From Crocodylus rhombifer (Eukaryota; Chordata; Crocodylia; Crocodylidae): a stretch of DNA of 64,000 nt. The stretch is from positions 186,001 to 250,000 of the forward strand of contig JAVSML010024588.1 in assembly GCA_038503035.1 (NCBI GenBank), in the 5' to 3' direction. The translations under genes were made by a program, and so were the position numbers. Numbering within the stretch: the stretch's first letter is position 1; every line of letters begins with the position of its first letter. The notes below the pieces were generated by a model. That model was given only the letters and a program-made list of their open reading frames with translations, made no database searches and was not told where the DNA came from. Positions 11,218 to 22,662 of this stretch are shown piece after piece.

Positions 11218-11617
11218 NNNNNNNNNNNNNNNNNNNNNNNNNNNNNNNNNNNNNNNNNNNNNNNNNNNNNNNNNNNNNNNNNNNNNNNNNNNNNNNNNNN
11301 NNNNNNNNNNNNNNNNNNNNNNNNNNNNNNNNNNNNNNNNNNNNNNNNNNNNNNNNNNNNNNNNNNNNNNNNNNNNNNNNNNNNNNNNNNNNNNNNNNNN
11401 NNNNNNNNNNNNNNNNNNNNNNNNNNNNNNNNNNNNNNNNNNNNNNNNNNNNNNNNNNNNNNNNNNNNNNNNNNNNNNNNNNNNNNNNNNNNNNNNNNNN
11501 NNNNNNNNNNNNNNNNNNNNNNNNNNNNNNNNNNNNNNNNNNNNNNNNNNNNNNNNNNNNNNNNNNNNNNNNNNNNNNNNNNNNNNNNNNNNNNNNNNNN
11601 NNNNNNNNNNNNNNNNN
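11218..11617. other. Assembly gap 1 (400 N)
   Basis: A run of exactly 400 N. The left side is CR1 and the right side is a TIR element related to the one that contains gap 2. The identical length of both gaps suggests a placeholder rather than a measured size. Confidence 0.98.
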
Positions 11618-11986
11618 GGGGGGATAAAAAGAACCCAGTGCCAGGAAGTAGGTAGGAAAAGCAGTGGATAGGAAAAGTGCAGCCTCAGGGCTGGGGCTGG
11701 CAACTGGACTTTCCCAGATCTAGGAATGTTCAGGCAACTGTACAGAATTTCCATGCACCAGTCTAACCTACATCAATTAAGTTTCAGTGTACATGAAGTC
11801 AGATCTATCAGACTGGTTTTGGCCATTTTTGGACTGGTGTGTGTGGATGGAACTTCTATACTGTTATGGGTTTAGATTATTTTCCTATCACTGAGACTGG
11901 GTCTAAATGTAAAGTCTGCACTAGGGGCAAACTAAGTTAGATCGGGTGGCCATTTTTAACCTGATACAACATCCCTATAACTGCCC
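11618..11986. mobile_element. TIR DNA element, right half, adjoining gap 1
   Basis: It aligns with the right half of the element at 44101-45291. Shared blocks are ATAAAAAGAACCCAGTGCC versus CTAAAAATAGCCCAGTGCC, and GGTGGCCATTTTTAAC near the end. The right terminus reads CCCTATAACTGCCC at about 11973-11986. The left half would lie in the gap or has been lost against the CR1. There is no coding capacity. Confidence 0.65.
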
Positions 11987-12424
11987 TCAAATTTCTGCAT
12001 TTAGCCATTTGATTCTTATTGCATTACCTGGAGTAGCTTTTACCATGCTTATATCCTTCATTGGGTTAACTGATTTGTTTGTTCCCTTTGATCTCTTCAA
12101 CTCACCTTCTTCTCTAATAGCACTAACCCCTCCTTTCCTTCATTTATAGCATCTGATAAACGTGATAAGAAGCAAGCTCTGGCCAGAGCCACCACATTTG
12201 CTAGAGAGCCAGAGGGTGAGTGTTGCTGTCATTCATTTCTTCCTTACACCTGCTATTGAATTCACTGGATGAGGGATAAAGGGAGACAAGGAGAGAGAGA
12301 GGGATAACAGCTGCAGCACTCATTTCAGGGTTCTGGAGTTGTTCAAGAGTAGTGGCTCTAGTCAGAGCTTGCTCCAGCCAGCTTTTGAGCTCATAGCCAG
12401 GTAGATATTACACTTTTACTGGTA
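11987..12424. other. Non-coding DNA, nothing recognised
   Basis: I see no exon or repeat, although short open frames occur. Confidence 0.45.
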
Positions 12425-12505
12425 CAAGTGATCAGAAACTAGTCTATATCCATAACAGAAGTCTGGCACACACAGACTGTTTTAAAAATGAACCCCGTCT
12501 AAGAT
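12425..12505 (-). repeat. Inverted copy of a dispersed repeat end
   Basis: Read on the minus strand it matches 579-670, and less closely 11811-11880: a CAGTCTGTGTGTG-like block, ACTTCTGTTATGG, then ATATAGACTAG. With 11811-11880 it forms an inverted pair about 0.6 kb apart, so the two could be the ends of one DNA element. Confidence 0.5.
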
Positions 12506-12980
12506 TTTCACACCCATGCTGCCCTCACACCAAGGGAAAATGTGTGTTTTGTTCACTTCTGATATAAACTATGCTGGTTGCAGATTAACTGTGCAATTTA
12601 AATTGATCCCACCTTGGCCTTTCAGAGTGTCTGTACCTAGCCATAGAGTTTACTGTGCATATGGTACTCTGGCAAGAGCAAACCCAGACCAGGTAATGAG
12701 TTCAGGGTTCATGGCATATAGGGACCACCCACCACACCATGTGCTGGATCCACACTTGGTTAAGAGTCAAAATCCCAGACTTTAGCAGTATTTGAATAGA
12801 CTCTTTATTTGCTCCCAGAAACAAGCTTCAAATTCTGCTCATCTTATTCAGTGACAACTCACCTTCTTCACAGTAGAAGGTGAGTTGAAGAGATTAAAGG
12901 AAGTAAATGACATACAGTTACCAAGATAACAAGAGCCTATTTTTTTTCACTTGAGATCCACCTTTTATCTTCCTGTCTGT
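12506..12980. other. Non-coding DNA, nothing recognised
   Basis: No gene or interspersed repeat is recognised in this spacer. Confidence 0.45.
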
Positions 12981-13247
12981 GGGTACTTCTACATGTGCAC
13001 CCCACAGGATAGTTGTTACTGCACTGTCATTTAGTACTTGCTTTAGGAAATACTAAATGATGCCAGAGTAACAGCCACTACTGCACCATCCCAGAGGTGC
13101 ATGGTTATTTTTAGATGTAGTTTGTTACTACACTGACATAGCACTGGTGTCATAGTTTATACCCACCAACATAACATTGCTGTAGTGATGAGCTACATTA
13201 CCATAACATGTTGCTACAGCAATGTAGCATCATGTGTAGATGCATTC
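12981..13247. mobile_element. 267-bp TIR MITE related to 4274-4541
   Basis: The left end GGGTACTTCTACATGTGCAC and right end CATGTGTAGATGCATTC are imperfect inverted repeats, and the length differs by only one base from the copy at 4274-4541. The interior contains a palindromic core around CATTTAGTACTTGCTTTAGG, which recurs in the partial copy at 35470-35547. Confidence 0.6.
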
Positions 13248-13330
13248 TTTGTCACTTCAAGTAATCACTGGCATTAGAATAAGAAAGAACACCTGGGGGG
13301 TTGACTTTGATTATCAGTTGGGGGCCTCCA

Positions 13331-13760
13331 GGGCCAGCCCTATGAGAAGAGACTGAGGGATCTGAATCTCTTCAGTCTCCACAAGAAGAGACTGAGGGGG
13401 GATCTTGTGGCTGCCTACAACCTTATCAGGGGTCAGCAGCAGGGACTCAGGGAAAGTCTGTTCACCTGGGCCCCCCTTGGAGTCACCAGGAACAATGGCC
13501 ACAAGCTGAGGGAGGATAGATTTAGGTTAAATATTAGGAAGAACTACGTCACTGTAAGGGTGGCCAGAGCCTGGAATAGGCTTCCCAGAGAGGTGGTGCT
13601 CTCACCTTCCCTGGAAATCTTCAAGAGGAGACTGGACAGGCACCTGGCTGGGGTCTTATGACCCCTGCCGCCCCCAGTGCTCATTCATGCCCATGGCAAG
13701 GGGTTGGACTCAGTGATCTGTCTAGGTCCCTTCCGACTCATTGATTCTATGATTCTATGA
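13331..13760 (+). mobile_element. CR1 LINE 3' end
   Basis: This is a 5'-truncated CR1 copy. It keeps the last part of ORF2: residues from the SLHKKRLRGDL-like segment, NNGHKLREDRFRLNIRK, then VARAWNRLPREVV and a clean stop at 13659-13661. The last 85 codons are open with no visible damage. The 3' UTR ends in TTGATTCTATGATTCTATGA, a double copy of the CR1 octamer tail. It is moderately young and has no catalytic domain. Confidence 0.9.
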
Positions 13761-15250
13761 TCCTTTCCTGGACCCCATCAGTACCATGTGTCCTGGGGGC
13801 AATGGTAGACCAGATGCCCCATAAAGTATCTATATTACCTTTCAGATCTTTATCTAAAATGTCATGGAATCTCCTATCAAAAGAAGCAATATTGCACTAT
13901 TTTGGAAACTATCCAAGCCCAATGCATGTTTCATTTGTTGATTTTCCTTTAATAATAAATTGGGGTTTGGCTATGACTGTAGAGGCTGCTGACTGGCATG
14001 TGAAAAATACACAACCTAAAGGCATTGGTCAGGATATACAATTGGAGACAATTAAATTTGTTCTTTGTTCAAAATAATATTCTTGGATGCTGCAGTTCTT
14101 CTGGTCAGGTCCTACAATCCTGTCAGTTTATTAGTAATAAGTAGATATTTCTCACCTCTGTATGTAACTCTACCTTCAGGGAAGACAGGCTAGTGAGTTC
14201 TTTCTGTTTTTCTTTTGCTGGCAGTATTCCTAGCCTACTAGGAACCTAAAATCAAGTCAACAGGCTTGATTCTTCTTTTGAACCCTTGCTGCAGATAGAG
14301 AGAGAGGGAGAGAGAGAGAGAGAGAAAGTTCACCATCTCCAAGTCATGTACCACTTTTCACTCTGACTCTGTAATGACCCTTTAGAGACTGATCATGGTC
14401 ATGGACAATGATGCATTTGGCCTGACAAAATAAAGTGATCAGCAGGTTAAAGACTGAGGAGTATTAATACTAGCCAGAAATTGGTTTAATGTGACCCTAA
14501 AATGGATACTTTAATCATGCTTATAGCAGAATGAAGAAAGAATAAGTGATAAATCATTATTCTAGGCCTTTGTCTAATATTAACTAATTCCTTATAGGAA
14601 AGAAGTGGCTCAGATAATTGCACCCAGTCCCTCAAACACTGTTTTGTTTTGTCTTGTTCTGTTATGTTCTAAATAAGTATTTTATCTTGCTAGTAAGACT
14701 TCATTTAAGCTATTGTGCAATCATGTCTATGTATGCTACACAAATACATGTAAACCAGGGCAAAAGTATCTTTTGAAATCAAATTAATGAATGTTTTACA
14801 TGTTTGATTTTTGTAATATAATTTGGTATTTTTCTGGTTTTGAGATGGCAAAACCCCTTGCTGAAAGCAGTACTTCCAGGAACAAGCGGAGGGACTTTTG
14901 GTGGCAAAGGTAAGGGGTTAAGGAGCAGGAATTCTGGTCCCAAGATGGCAACCATGGGGTGGGGCACCTGTCAAGTGGTGGGGATGACCCCATGCATCCC
15001 TCAACAACTTGCTAAAACTCAGTAAGCAGCCCTCCACCTGAAATAATTGCCCGAATTTACTCTAGTGCCTGAGCTCCCCTGCAGTTGAAGCCCACCCAAT
15101 TCCATTTTTATCTTCTAACCCCAGAAATGCAGTAGTAAGACCCTTCTGGGGACATCTTGAGCCACTCTTAAGTACTGTGAAGACCATAGTCTTGAAAGCA
15201 ACCATAGAGGAACTCCCCAGAGGTTCTGTACTTGTGTATTTTTGGGTTGC
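13761..15250. other. Non-coding DNA with a GA microsatellite
   Basis: No gene is recognised. A (GA)n tract interrupted by GG lies at about 14296-14326. Confidence 0.5.
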
Positions 15251-15686
15251 AACTACACTCTGAGTTACCATCTTCTGTCAATCCATATATTTGCAGGAGT
15301 GAGTATGTTGGAAATGTTTGGCAAAGGCCCAGCTGAGTTTTATTTATGCTACAATGAAAGAAACATCCACATGTCCCCTCTGAGGCAGTAGCTGGGAGGA
15401 AGCACAATGATGCAATCATCAATGAATAAACCCTGCTAAGAATAATTTCATTTGTACTATTCTTCTGTTTTTTAGTGAATAAAAACAGAGAGCTTATGTT
15501 AGATATTTTTTCCTATGGACACTTCCTGTATTTTGAAGATTATAAAGTAATTTCAGGCTTTATTCTATACTAAGGAATACTCAAGATTGTACTTTTATGG
15601 TACAATCAATCTCCCCAGCTTGCTTGGAATGAAAAATAGAATTAACTACACTCTGAGTTACAATCTTCTGTCAATCCATATATTTG
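15251..15686 (+). repeat. 43-bp direct repeat pair, 393 bp apart
   Basis: 15251-15293 and 15644-15686 are the same 43 bases with one C/A difference. Both start AACTACACTCTGAGTTA and end TCAATCCATATATTTG. The DNA between and around them shows no known repeat. Confidence 0.8.
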
Positions 15687-16168
15687 GATTAGACAGCTCA
15701 GAGCACTGGATAGATTCTCTGTTAGGGAATGCATTTCAGAGAGAGGAGATATCCTCAGAATGTAGTTACAGTCAGAAAAGTAACTAAAATATATAAAAAT
15801 GGCACCTTCTTATTTTGTAGATATCCTTCCTAGACCATTAGTGAAAATATACCAAAGATAAATCTGGGCCACTGTTTATGGTTCAAAATTCTATTTACTC
15901 CCTATAAGGACTCCCCACACACCCCCAAATAAAGCTTTCTATTAACCTAGTAGTGCAAATAGAGCTAAGGGCAAAAGGAGCTGAAGTCTAATCAAATGCC
16001 TAGACCATTATCAGAACAGATAACCAATTCTGCTTGTGGGTTCTTTAGCATTAGGCATGTAGATATAAGATGCACTATGTAAAAACAGTTTGGGTGATCC
16101 TTAATTGTGTAAAGATCAGTTAAAATAACAGTTTAGTTACTTCTAAGCTGTCTTTTATAGAGACTCTT
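15687..16168. other. Non-coding DNA, nothing recognised
   Basis: AT-rich spacer with no recognisable feature. Confidence 0.45.
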
Positions 16169-17912
16169 GGGACGTGTCTACACATGCAAGCACATGTGCT
16201 TGCAGCAGCTCAAATAGAAGTGGTGTAAATTTGAGCCTAGGCTTTTGCCTAGGCTTGGACATGCACTTTGTTGTGGAGTGAATTGTGCACCTTGGGGCAA
16301 AATAACCCTGCCTGGCTCCGCCTGGATCTGCAGCCAGGGGGAGCTAGAGCCCAGGGCCAGCACCTATGCTGTCCCCAGCAGTATAAAAAGCTTCCCTGTC
16401 CTGGCCCCAGCAGTATAAAAAGCCTCCCTGGCAAGTAGCTAAGGGATACTAGGTCTCAGGAGCTTCTGGGGCCCAGCCAATTGGTACCTGGGGACCCTAC
16501 CCCTTGTGCCAGCTGGACTGCTGAAGCAGCCCTGAGAGTTCCCTGCACCCTCTACACACTGCAGCAGTCTGGCAGTGGGGGCTGCTGACTGGCTGTGACC
16601 GACTCTGCACCTGCCAGACCCAGATGGGGACTGCACAGCCAGTAGAGGCATCTGCCCCTCTGGGCCAGCTGCCAGTGGACTGTGGTTGCAGGGTTGGCCT
16701 CTGTGTGACACAACTGCCATGTGTAACCCCTGCCTGGGCATCTGGGAAGCTATCAGTTGGAAGATGTTCCAGGTGTAGTGGCCTGTTTTGAACTGTCAAA
16801 GCATGTCCTCCTGGCCCCATTTGGCCAGGAGGTCAGCTACATACTGGGTCCAAGGTGACAGCTCTGAGCAAGCAGGGTCCTGCCACTGGCCTCCCTAGCA
16901 GGAATTCTGCTGTTCCCTATTGGAAAACTGAAAAATCCCTGGTAAAAAAATCCCAAAGTTACTCTGTAAAATACCCCCAAACAGGGGCCAAATGACCCTC
17001 ACAGGGGCTACCATCCCCCTGCAAGGCCCACATGCCTCACCTCAGCCCCCTGATTGCTTTCCCACCTGGCCCCATCCCCACCAGCTACTGCAGTCCCCCC
17101 AATGGCTGCCCCACCCAGCCCCACCTCCCAACTTGCACCCCCAGGGCCCCATGGCTACCCCCACAACCCCAGGCACCATCACTTTTAAAAAAAAACAAAA
17201 CAGAAAAAAACCCAGACAAAATAGGAAAAAAAGCTTCTGCTTATCTCAGAATCAGGGGCGGTGGGGGCTCCAGCACCTGGGGAAGCGCAGGACAGCAGAG
17301 CGGGGGCAGGAGGGCCTGGGCTGGGGCTGCTGGGCCTGTCAGCCTGCCCTGCACTGTGTGGGCGGGGCTCCAGTCAGCCTGATGGCAGTTCCAACTGCCA
17401 GTAAGTGCCGGGGTGGGGGGGTTGTTTTGTTTTTAAAAATTCTGGGATGGGGCCAGCCAGGGCAGGGGTCAGGGGACTCAGGGGGGGCTGGCAGGGGGAG
17501 GGGCCAGCTGTGGCAGGGGTCAAGGGTCTTGTGGGGGCTGGCAGGGGGAAGGGCTGGCCAGGGCAGGTGTTATGCGGGCTGGCGGAGCGAGCAGGGCTAT
17601 CGGGGGTCCTCCCATGGTCCCCTCCACCTCCTCTAGCCCCCTTGACCCCTTACTCACTGGCACTGGAGCCGGCTGCGTGTTTCAGCACCAGAGTGAGGGG
17701 CCAACCATAAAGATGCTCTGGCAGCCGGACCATCTCTATGGAGGACCCAGCCTCCAGTTGCCCGCTCCGCTTTTTCAAACTTCGATTTTTTTAGACCCCT
17801 GGATATCCAAGTGTCTCATTTTCTCCCCGTGCTGCAAATTTGCAGTGTGGGGAATGTTTTTTCATTCCTGCACGTGCCTGTTCCTGCACATGTGCATTCA
17901 TGTGGACGCGGT
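16169..17912. mobile_element. GC-rich DNA element with inverted ends
   Basis: The left end reads CGTGTCTACACATGCAAGC followed by ACATGTGC. The right end on the reverse strand reads CGCGTCCACATGAATGC followed by ACATGTGC, an imperfect terminal inverted repeat. The interior is strongly GC-rich, with C-rich stretches near 17000-17160 and G-rich stretches near 17250-17580. It contains several long chance frames with proline- or glycine-rich low-complexity products, which I do not regard as genes. It could be one 1.74-kb non-autonomous element or several nested ones. Confidence 0.45.
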
Positions 17913-18078
17913 ATTTGAGGGAAAAGAAGATAGAAGTGTGATCTCAGAATACTACTTTTATGCAACCTTTTCACAGAACTTAGTCATATTTTAAATGTGA
18001 TGCAATGAATGTTACTTAACTGTTGTATTTCTCACCATTATTATTAGGGAAGTGACATGGAGGGGGTGAAAGACCCGA

Positions 18079-18690
18079 ATGTAAGTACTAGATGAAGGGT
18101 GGTCTGGCCTAGTGGTTAGACCACTGGGAAAGGGCAGGAGGCAAACCTCTGGCTAAGTCAGAGGTTCAGGAATCAGAGACCAAGCTGCCAGATCCAAAAG
18201 AAAATCCAGGGACAAAGTCCAAATCACAGGGTGAATCAAGGTTCAGGCTTCAGAAACCAGTGCCAAAGTCAGGACAAGCTGGCAGACAGAGCTAAAGCCA
18301 GGGTATGAAAGGAAACAGAGTCAAGATTCAACATAGAGTATACCAGAAATCAGAACTGGATGAATCAAGTGTCACTGACTGAGTTATCAAATCTAAGGGG
18401 AATAGCTAAAAAGACACAGTTTAGGAGCAGAGCTGACCAGGATTAGGAGTCAGAAAACTAGAAGATCAGAACAGCTTACCAGATCACACTTGCAAAAGAC
18501 CTGTTGGCTAGTCTGCATCAAGAGGTAGAACTAAATGGGCAGGCTGCTGTCCCTTGTAGCTAATCAGTTGGCCTGAACAGTGACCAGCTGATTTATTAGC
18601 TGCTGTATGGCTTCCAGTCAGAGCCTGGAGGCAGGTGTGACCAACTAGACAATTAGCCTAGACTGAGGCTAGCTGATGTTTGGGTCCTGC
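18079..18690. mobile_element. LTR-like repeat related to 55389-55846
   Basis: It shares the order of blocks with the better-bounded LTR at 55389-55846: GGTCTGGCCTAGTGGTTAGA versus GGTCTTGCCTAACGGTTAAG, then runs of CCAGGG, AAGTCCAAA and AATCAAGG-like phrases, and a GGGTCCTGCCA end versus GAGTCCCTGACA. No target duplication was found, so the ends are approximate. The block TGGCCTAGTGG also fits a tRNA A-box (see the findings). Confidence 0.45.
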
Positions 18691-18782
18691 CATCAAAAAA
18701 TATTTTATGAATATAGACTATGCATTAAACATATTGGTAAAACTACCCAGTGAAATGTCTGATACAGAAATACAGAGTGTGT

Positions 18783-18816
18783 ACACACACACACACATAC
18801 ACACACACACACACAT
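18783..18816. repeat. (AC)n microsatellite
   Basis: Dinucleotide AC tract with one AT interruption. Confidence 0.95.
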
Positions 18817-18820
18817 ATAT

Positions 18821-19225
18821 GTCACATCCAGATGAGTGCAGCCTACAGGTATGTGGCAGACATGTCTACAGTGTCACATACCACACATTCAGCTGTTCTC
18901 TGTGATGGAAAGGATCGGGGGGGGGGGAGGGAGCTGCGGGGGGGAGAACCAGCCTGGGGGGAGGTTGACCCCTGGATATCCAGGAGTAAAAAAAAAAACA
19001 CATAAAAAAAAAAGTGAAATGTCACATGTGGGGGTATGCAGCCCCAGGGAGCCACCAGGACCCCAGGTAAAGGTGCTGGGGCCAGTGCATTTGCTGGTCC
19101 CAGCCTCCCCTACCCCACCCTGCCATGCACCAAAGGCACATGGCACAGGAGTTCCTCAGGAACACCTAGCAGCAGCACAAAGTGTCCCAAAGGAAACAAA
19201 CATCCATGCTCATGTGGACGTAGCC
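18821..19225. mobile_element. TIR DNA element, family 3 copy A
   Basis: The left end CACATCCAGATGAGTGCAGC and right end TGCTCATGTGGACGTAGCC are inverted relatives. The interior is GC-rich with poly-G, followed by GACCCCTGGATATCCAGG. The right half aligns with the inverted copy at 48838-49092 (shared AGGTAAnGnTGCTGGGGCCAG and GGAAACAAAC blocks) and the left half with 50830-51018. There is no coding capacity. Confidence 0.6.
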
Positions 19226-19640
19226 ATAGAGTCTGTGTACACACACACATATATGCTCTACTTACTATATTCACATTGCTTATAATAATTAAACAAAAGT
19301 GTACTTGAAACATAGAGATTTGTGCTTCCAAATGGCAGTGTTTCTGGGAGTTCACAGGAATCATTCAACACATTATGTTTAAGACAGTGATGCCTATTCT
19401 TGTGTTCATTATAGATACTATTTATTGTAGGGCACTTTTCACTCCCTGTATTCTGCTCCTGTTCAAAATGCATCACCTTCCAGGCATTAGAACAACCTCA
19501 GAACTATGTTAATTGGCATCTGTCTGCTTATGGCCATAAGAGGAGATGCAATAGCTGAGAAAATACTTTGAGCACAACAACATCAAAGACATGCCCCTGT
19601 CTACTTTCCCAGTGGAAGATTAAATTTCTTCTTTTAGGAC

Positions 19641-20135
19641 AGTCAGGGTGCACCCAAATAAATTCACATGTGCAGGCGGTGTGCGTTTGCTGTGGCACAA
19701 ATAGCAGCAGAACATATTTGTGCCATTACTATGTGTCCCAGTGCATGTCTCTGCACATGTGCTCCAGCATGCACCAAATTGTTCTGAGGTGGGGCAGGGG
19801 AGGCTGGCAGCAGCCTTATCTGGGATTCTGGTGGCCTCCCAGAGCAGCAGTGGTACTGATCTGGTTTCATGGAGCCTGGCCAGCAGCCAAAGAATGGCTC
19901 TGGATAGCTAGACTTCAATTTTGGCAGCACATGCTGCTGCTGCATGTGCCACACCACTTTCTTTTGCAGTGGATTTTTGTGACACCAGGAACTCCCAGTG
20001 TCAATTTTGATGAGTACTGCAAATTACCAGTGTGGCAAATGGGTGCACATGCACCGCTTATGGTTTGCAACACCTCAAACAGCTTTGAGGCTCCCCAAAC
20101 CGCATATGCGAGCTCTTCTGGATATGCCATCAGGT
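19641..20135. mobile_element. TIR DNA element, family 4 copy A
   Basis: The near-left block with GGCACAAATAGCAGCAG, TTTGTGCCA and CAGTGCATG matches 21040-21120 closely. The right end on the reverse strand reads GGCATATCCAGAAGAGCTCG, matching the left end of the 21013 copy (GGCATCCAGACGAGCAGG). It is a non-autonomous DNA element, and the open frames inside are incidental. Confidence 0.5.
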
Positions 20136-21012
20136 GGTAAAACCCATTGACTTGAATTAGTGCAGAAGCAGAGACTCTCTGAAAATCAAATTCACAAGAT
20201 TTACTTTTCAAATTCTATTTCTTTTATTTTAGGATATCCCTTTATTTTATCTGCCTCCTCTTCCTTCTCACCCCCTTTCTTGCATACATATTGAGTCTGC
20301 AAAATAAATGCTTTAAACCCCAGTTAAAAATTAAAGCATCACCTAAAGGAAAAAAAACCCCCAGAAATACTTATCCTAATTTGCCATGCCTTGCCTCAAT
20401 ACACCTATAAAAAATAAATCTCAAATGTATTCCTTTAAACATGTCAATTCAACCCAGTTAATCATTACTCATTGTCCCCCCTATCTTACAATTGAGCCGT
20501 AGGTGCCATTGCAAATGTAAGACAGAGCTGTAATTGTTAAGAAAATAATTCACAAATTATTCCATTCTCCCTTTCAATATGGCACAGCACATAAGCACAA
20601 CACCCAGAAACAAATTCTGCTCCAGGTTTTGCCACTCTAGTCCTGTTGGGCTGCTTTGGTGTTACTGAGATTATAATTTGCCCCATAGCTCTCAACTGTA
20701 TCCAGAAATAACTAAACATTTTTAATTTCCAGGAAGCAGCTATAATAAACTACAAATTTAAAGGGAAAAGGTCATTTTTACAGGCTTCCTAATTTAAGTA
20801 TCCAATGGCTCATATTAGCATCTGATGCACACTGAAAATGTTTCTTGAAATATGAGCAGACACTGAATGCTACCCAAGCTGAAGAAATAAGCCTACACCT
20901 TATTCATGGGACAAGTTCTCTCTGGCCCCTGAAATATAGGAAGCTAGCAAAATCAGTAACATATTTTCAGTGGCAGAGTTTTACAAATTGCAGATTGTGT
21001 GAGTAACTTTTT
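20136..21012. other. Non-coding DNA, nothing recognised
   Basis: AT-rich spacer between two copies of the same element family. No gene is seen. Confidence 0.45.
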
Positions 21013-21995
21013 AGGCATCCAGACGAGCAGGGGTATGTGCTTGCAACAGCACAAATAGTAGCAGCACAAATTTGTGCCACTACTTTGTGCTGCAGTGCAT
21101 GCCCCTGCACATGGGCTTTGTTGAAGGAACGAATGGTGCAGTGGCTGGGGGGGGCATGGCTGAGCTGGCAGCAGTGGCGGTGGGAGCCTGGCGGCAGTAA
21201 GTGTGGAGCTCCTGCAGATGCCACTGGCACTGTTGGTGGTAGGGGCGGGGAGAATGATGAGTGCTGAACAGGGGTCAGAGACCACCCACAGACACTGCTG
21301 GCAGCATTGGCAGGGCCAGCAGTGATCGTGGACCACCTGCAGATGCTGCTGGTGATGTCAACGGTGGGGTAGCAAATGGTGACTGCACCACCGGCAGTAT
21401 CAACAGCACCTTTTTGCAGGGGGTGCACTGCCACACTCAGGGGGTGCACGTGCACCCATGTGCACCCCCCACCGCTTCACCCCGGTTGAAGGATAAATTG
21501 TCCTGCTCTGGGCAAATTGCCTATGCCCAGGTCCTCCCAGTTAGGCTGCATTTGGTGCAGGGAGGGCTGGGTGGGGCACAGGGCACCTCAGTCTGGTCCT
21601 AGCTGGCAGGCAGCCTCTGTGCTGAGGCACCCTATGCCCCAGACAGCCAGGGAGTGGCAGCTGAAGACAGGGGAGCAAGCATCCTGGGGTGCCTGCTCCC
21701 CTATCTTGAGACACACTGGACCCCAGGCACCTGTGGAGTGATTGCCTGGGGTGCAGTGTGCTTCAACACAGGGGCTCTGCAGCTTGTGGAGATGGGGAAG
21801 CAGGCAGCCCTTTGTCCAGGCACATGCTACTTTCACATCCTGTGCCCCATTTTTTTATTAGGGCTTGTTTTTTGCAAGTAGGAAATGCCAGTAGCAAACG
21901 TGCTGCAAATTTATAGTGAGGTGCATGGTTTAATGTGCAAGGCATGCTGTTTGTGGTGCCACAAACCACATGTGCCTGCATGTGTGGATGAGACC
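21013..21995. mobile_element. TIR DNA element, family 4 copy B
   Basis: The left end GGCATCCAGACGAGCAGGGG and the right end, on the reverse strand AGGTCTCATCCACACATGC, bracket about 980 bp. The block GGCACAAATTTGTGCCACTA-like near 21060 is itself palindromic. The interior holds a degenerate tandem array (21190-21440) and a palindromic GGTGCACGTGCACC at about 21441-21454. It has no protein. Confidence 0.5.
21190..21440 (+). repeat. Degenerate tandem repeat, period about 60 bp
   Basis: The phrase ACCACC-n-CAGA-n-CTGCTGG recurs about every 60 bases (near 21280, 21340 and 21390), with a weaker unit before it (CTCCTGCAGATGCCACTGG). It lies wholly inside the DNA element at 21013-21995. Confidence 0.45.
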
Positions 21996-22662
21996 TTAGA
22001 CTGTCTGACAGAAAAAAAGAAAATAGAAAGATGATAAAGAATAGACTCCTTTAAAAAACACACATGGGAAATGGGAAAATTTACATGTTTAGGATTTAAA
22101 ATACACGAAAGGGATAATATGATGATTTACTTCTTCCTTTTGCTTTTTTTCCCTAACTTACTTAATTGGATATTCAGATATTCCAATGTCACAAGTTCAC
22201 TCTAGTAGTGACAGTGTTGCAAATACAATATATTCAAATTGTCACTAAGAGTGCAGGGTAATTACTGTAGAGGATAGCTCCATCTTGAAAGTTTACTAAA
22301 ATAAATTAAATTATAGAAAGTAACTTGGATAAAAATATTAAGGAAATTAAACCAAGGGTTGTTTCCTACAGTGATTTGTCCATTTCTAATTCTCATTATT
22401 GTCACAAGCTAGCTTAAAAGAAAACAATGTAATCGTAGTTCTAATGAAGTCAGATATTACCCAATTGATCTTATATCAGAACTGGCAAACCATTACACAT
22501 CATATAATTGAAAATATAAAGTTTGATCAAACTGTGCTGGATGTTAAAATGAATCTCAAATACTCTTGAGTGATATATCCTTCTTTAAGTTTGTTATACT
22601 GCTGTGTACTTCTAAAATTCTGTCATGGATACTGAAGTCATCCATGAAGTAATACTTTATGT
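21996..22662. other. Non-coding DNA, nothing recognised
   Basis: AT-rich, with no gene or clear repeat. Confidence 0.45.

Noticed and set aside
11218..11754. Extension of the CR1 frame through the Ns to 11754 (871 residues)
   Set aside because: The reading is artificial across 400 N, and the part at 11618-11754 lies in a different repeat, not in CR1.
12120..12215. Possible exon (AG boundary then open frame, GT after GAGG)
   Set aside because: There is only a short open stretch with plausible splice-like dinucleotides and no recognised protein similarity, which is too weak to call.
16992..17636. 214-codon plus-strand frame with proline- and glycine-rich product
   Set aside because: It is a GC-rich low-complexity chance frame inside a DNA element, with overlapping open frames in other phases.
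18105..18180. tRNA gene or tRNA-derived SINE
   Set aside because: A- and B-box-like motifs exist, but no cloverleaf can be drawn, and the region aligns with an LTR-like element with TG...CA ends.
19568..20140. 190-codon plus-strand frame
   Set aside because: It starts outside and runs through a repeat element shared with 21013-21995. It has no recognisable domain, and the frame is not conserved between the copies.
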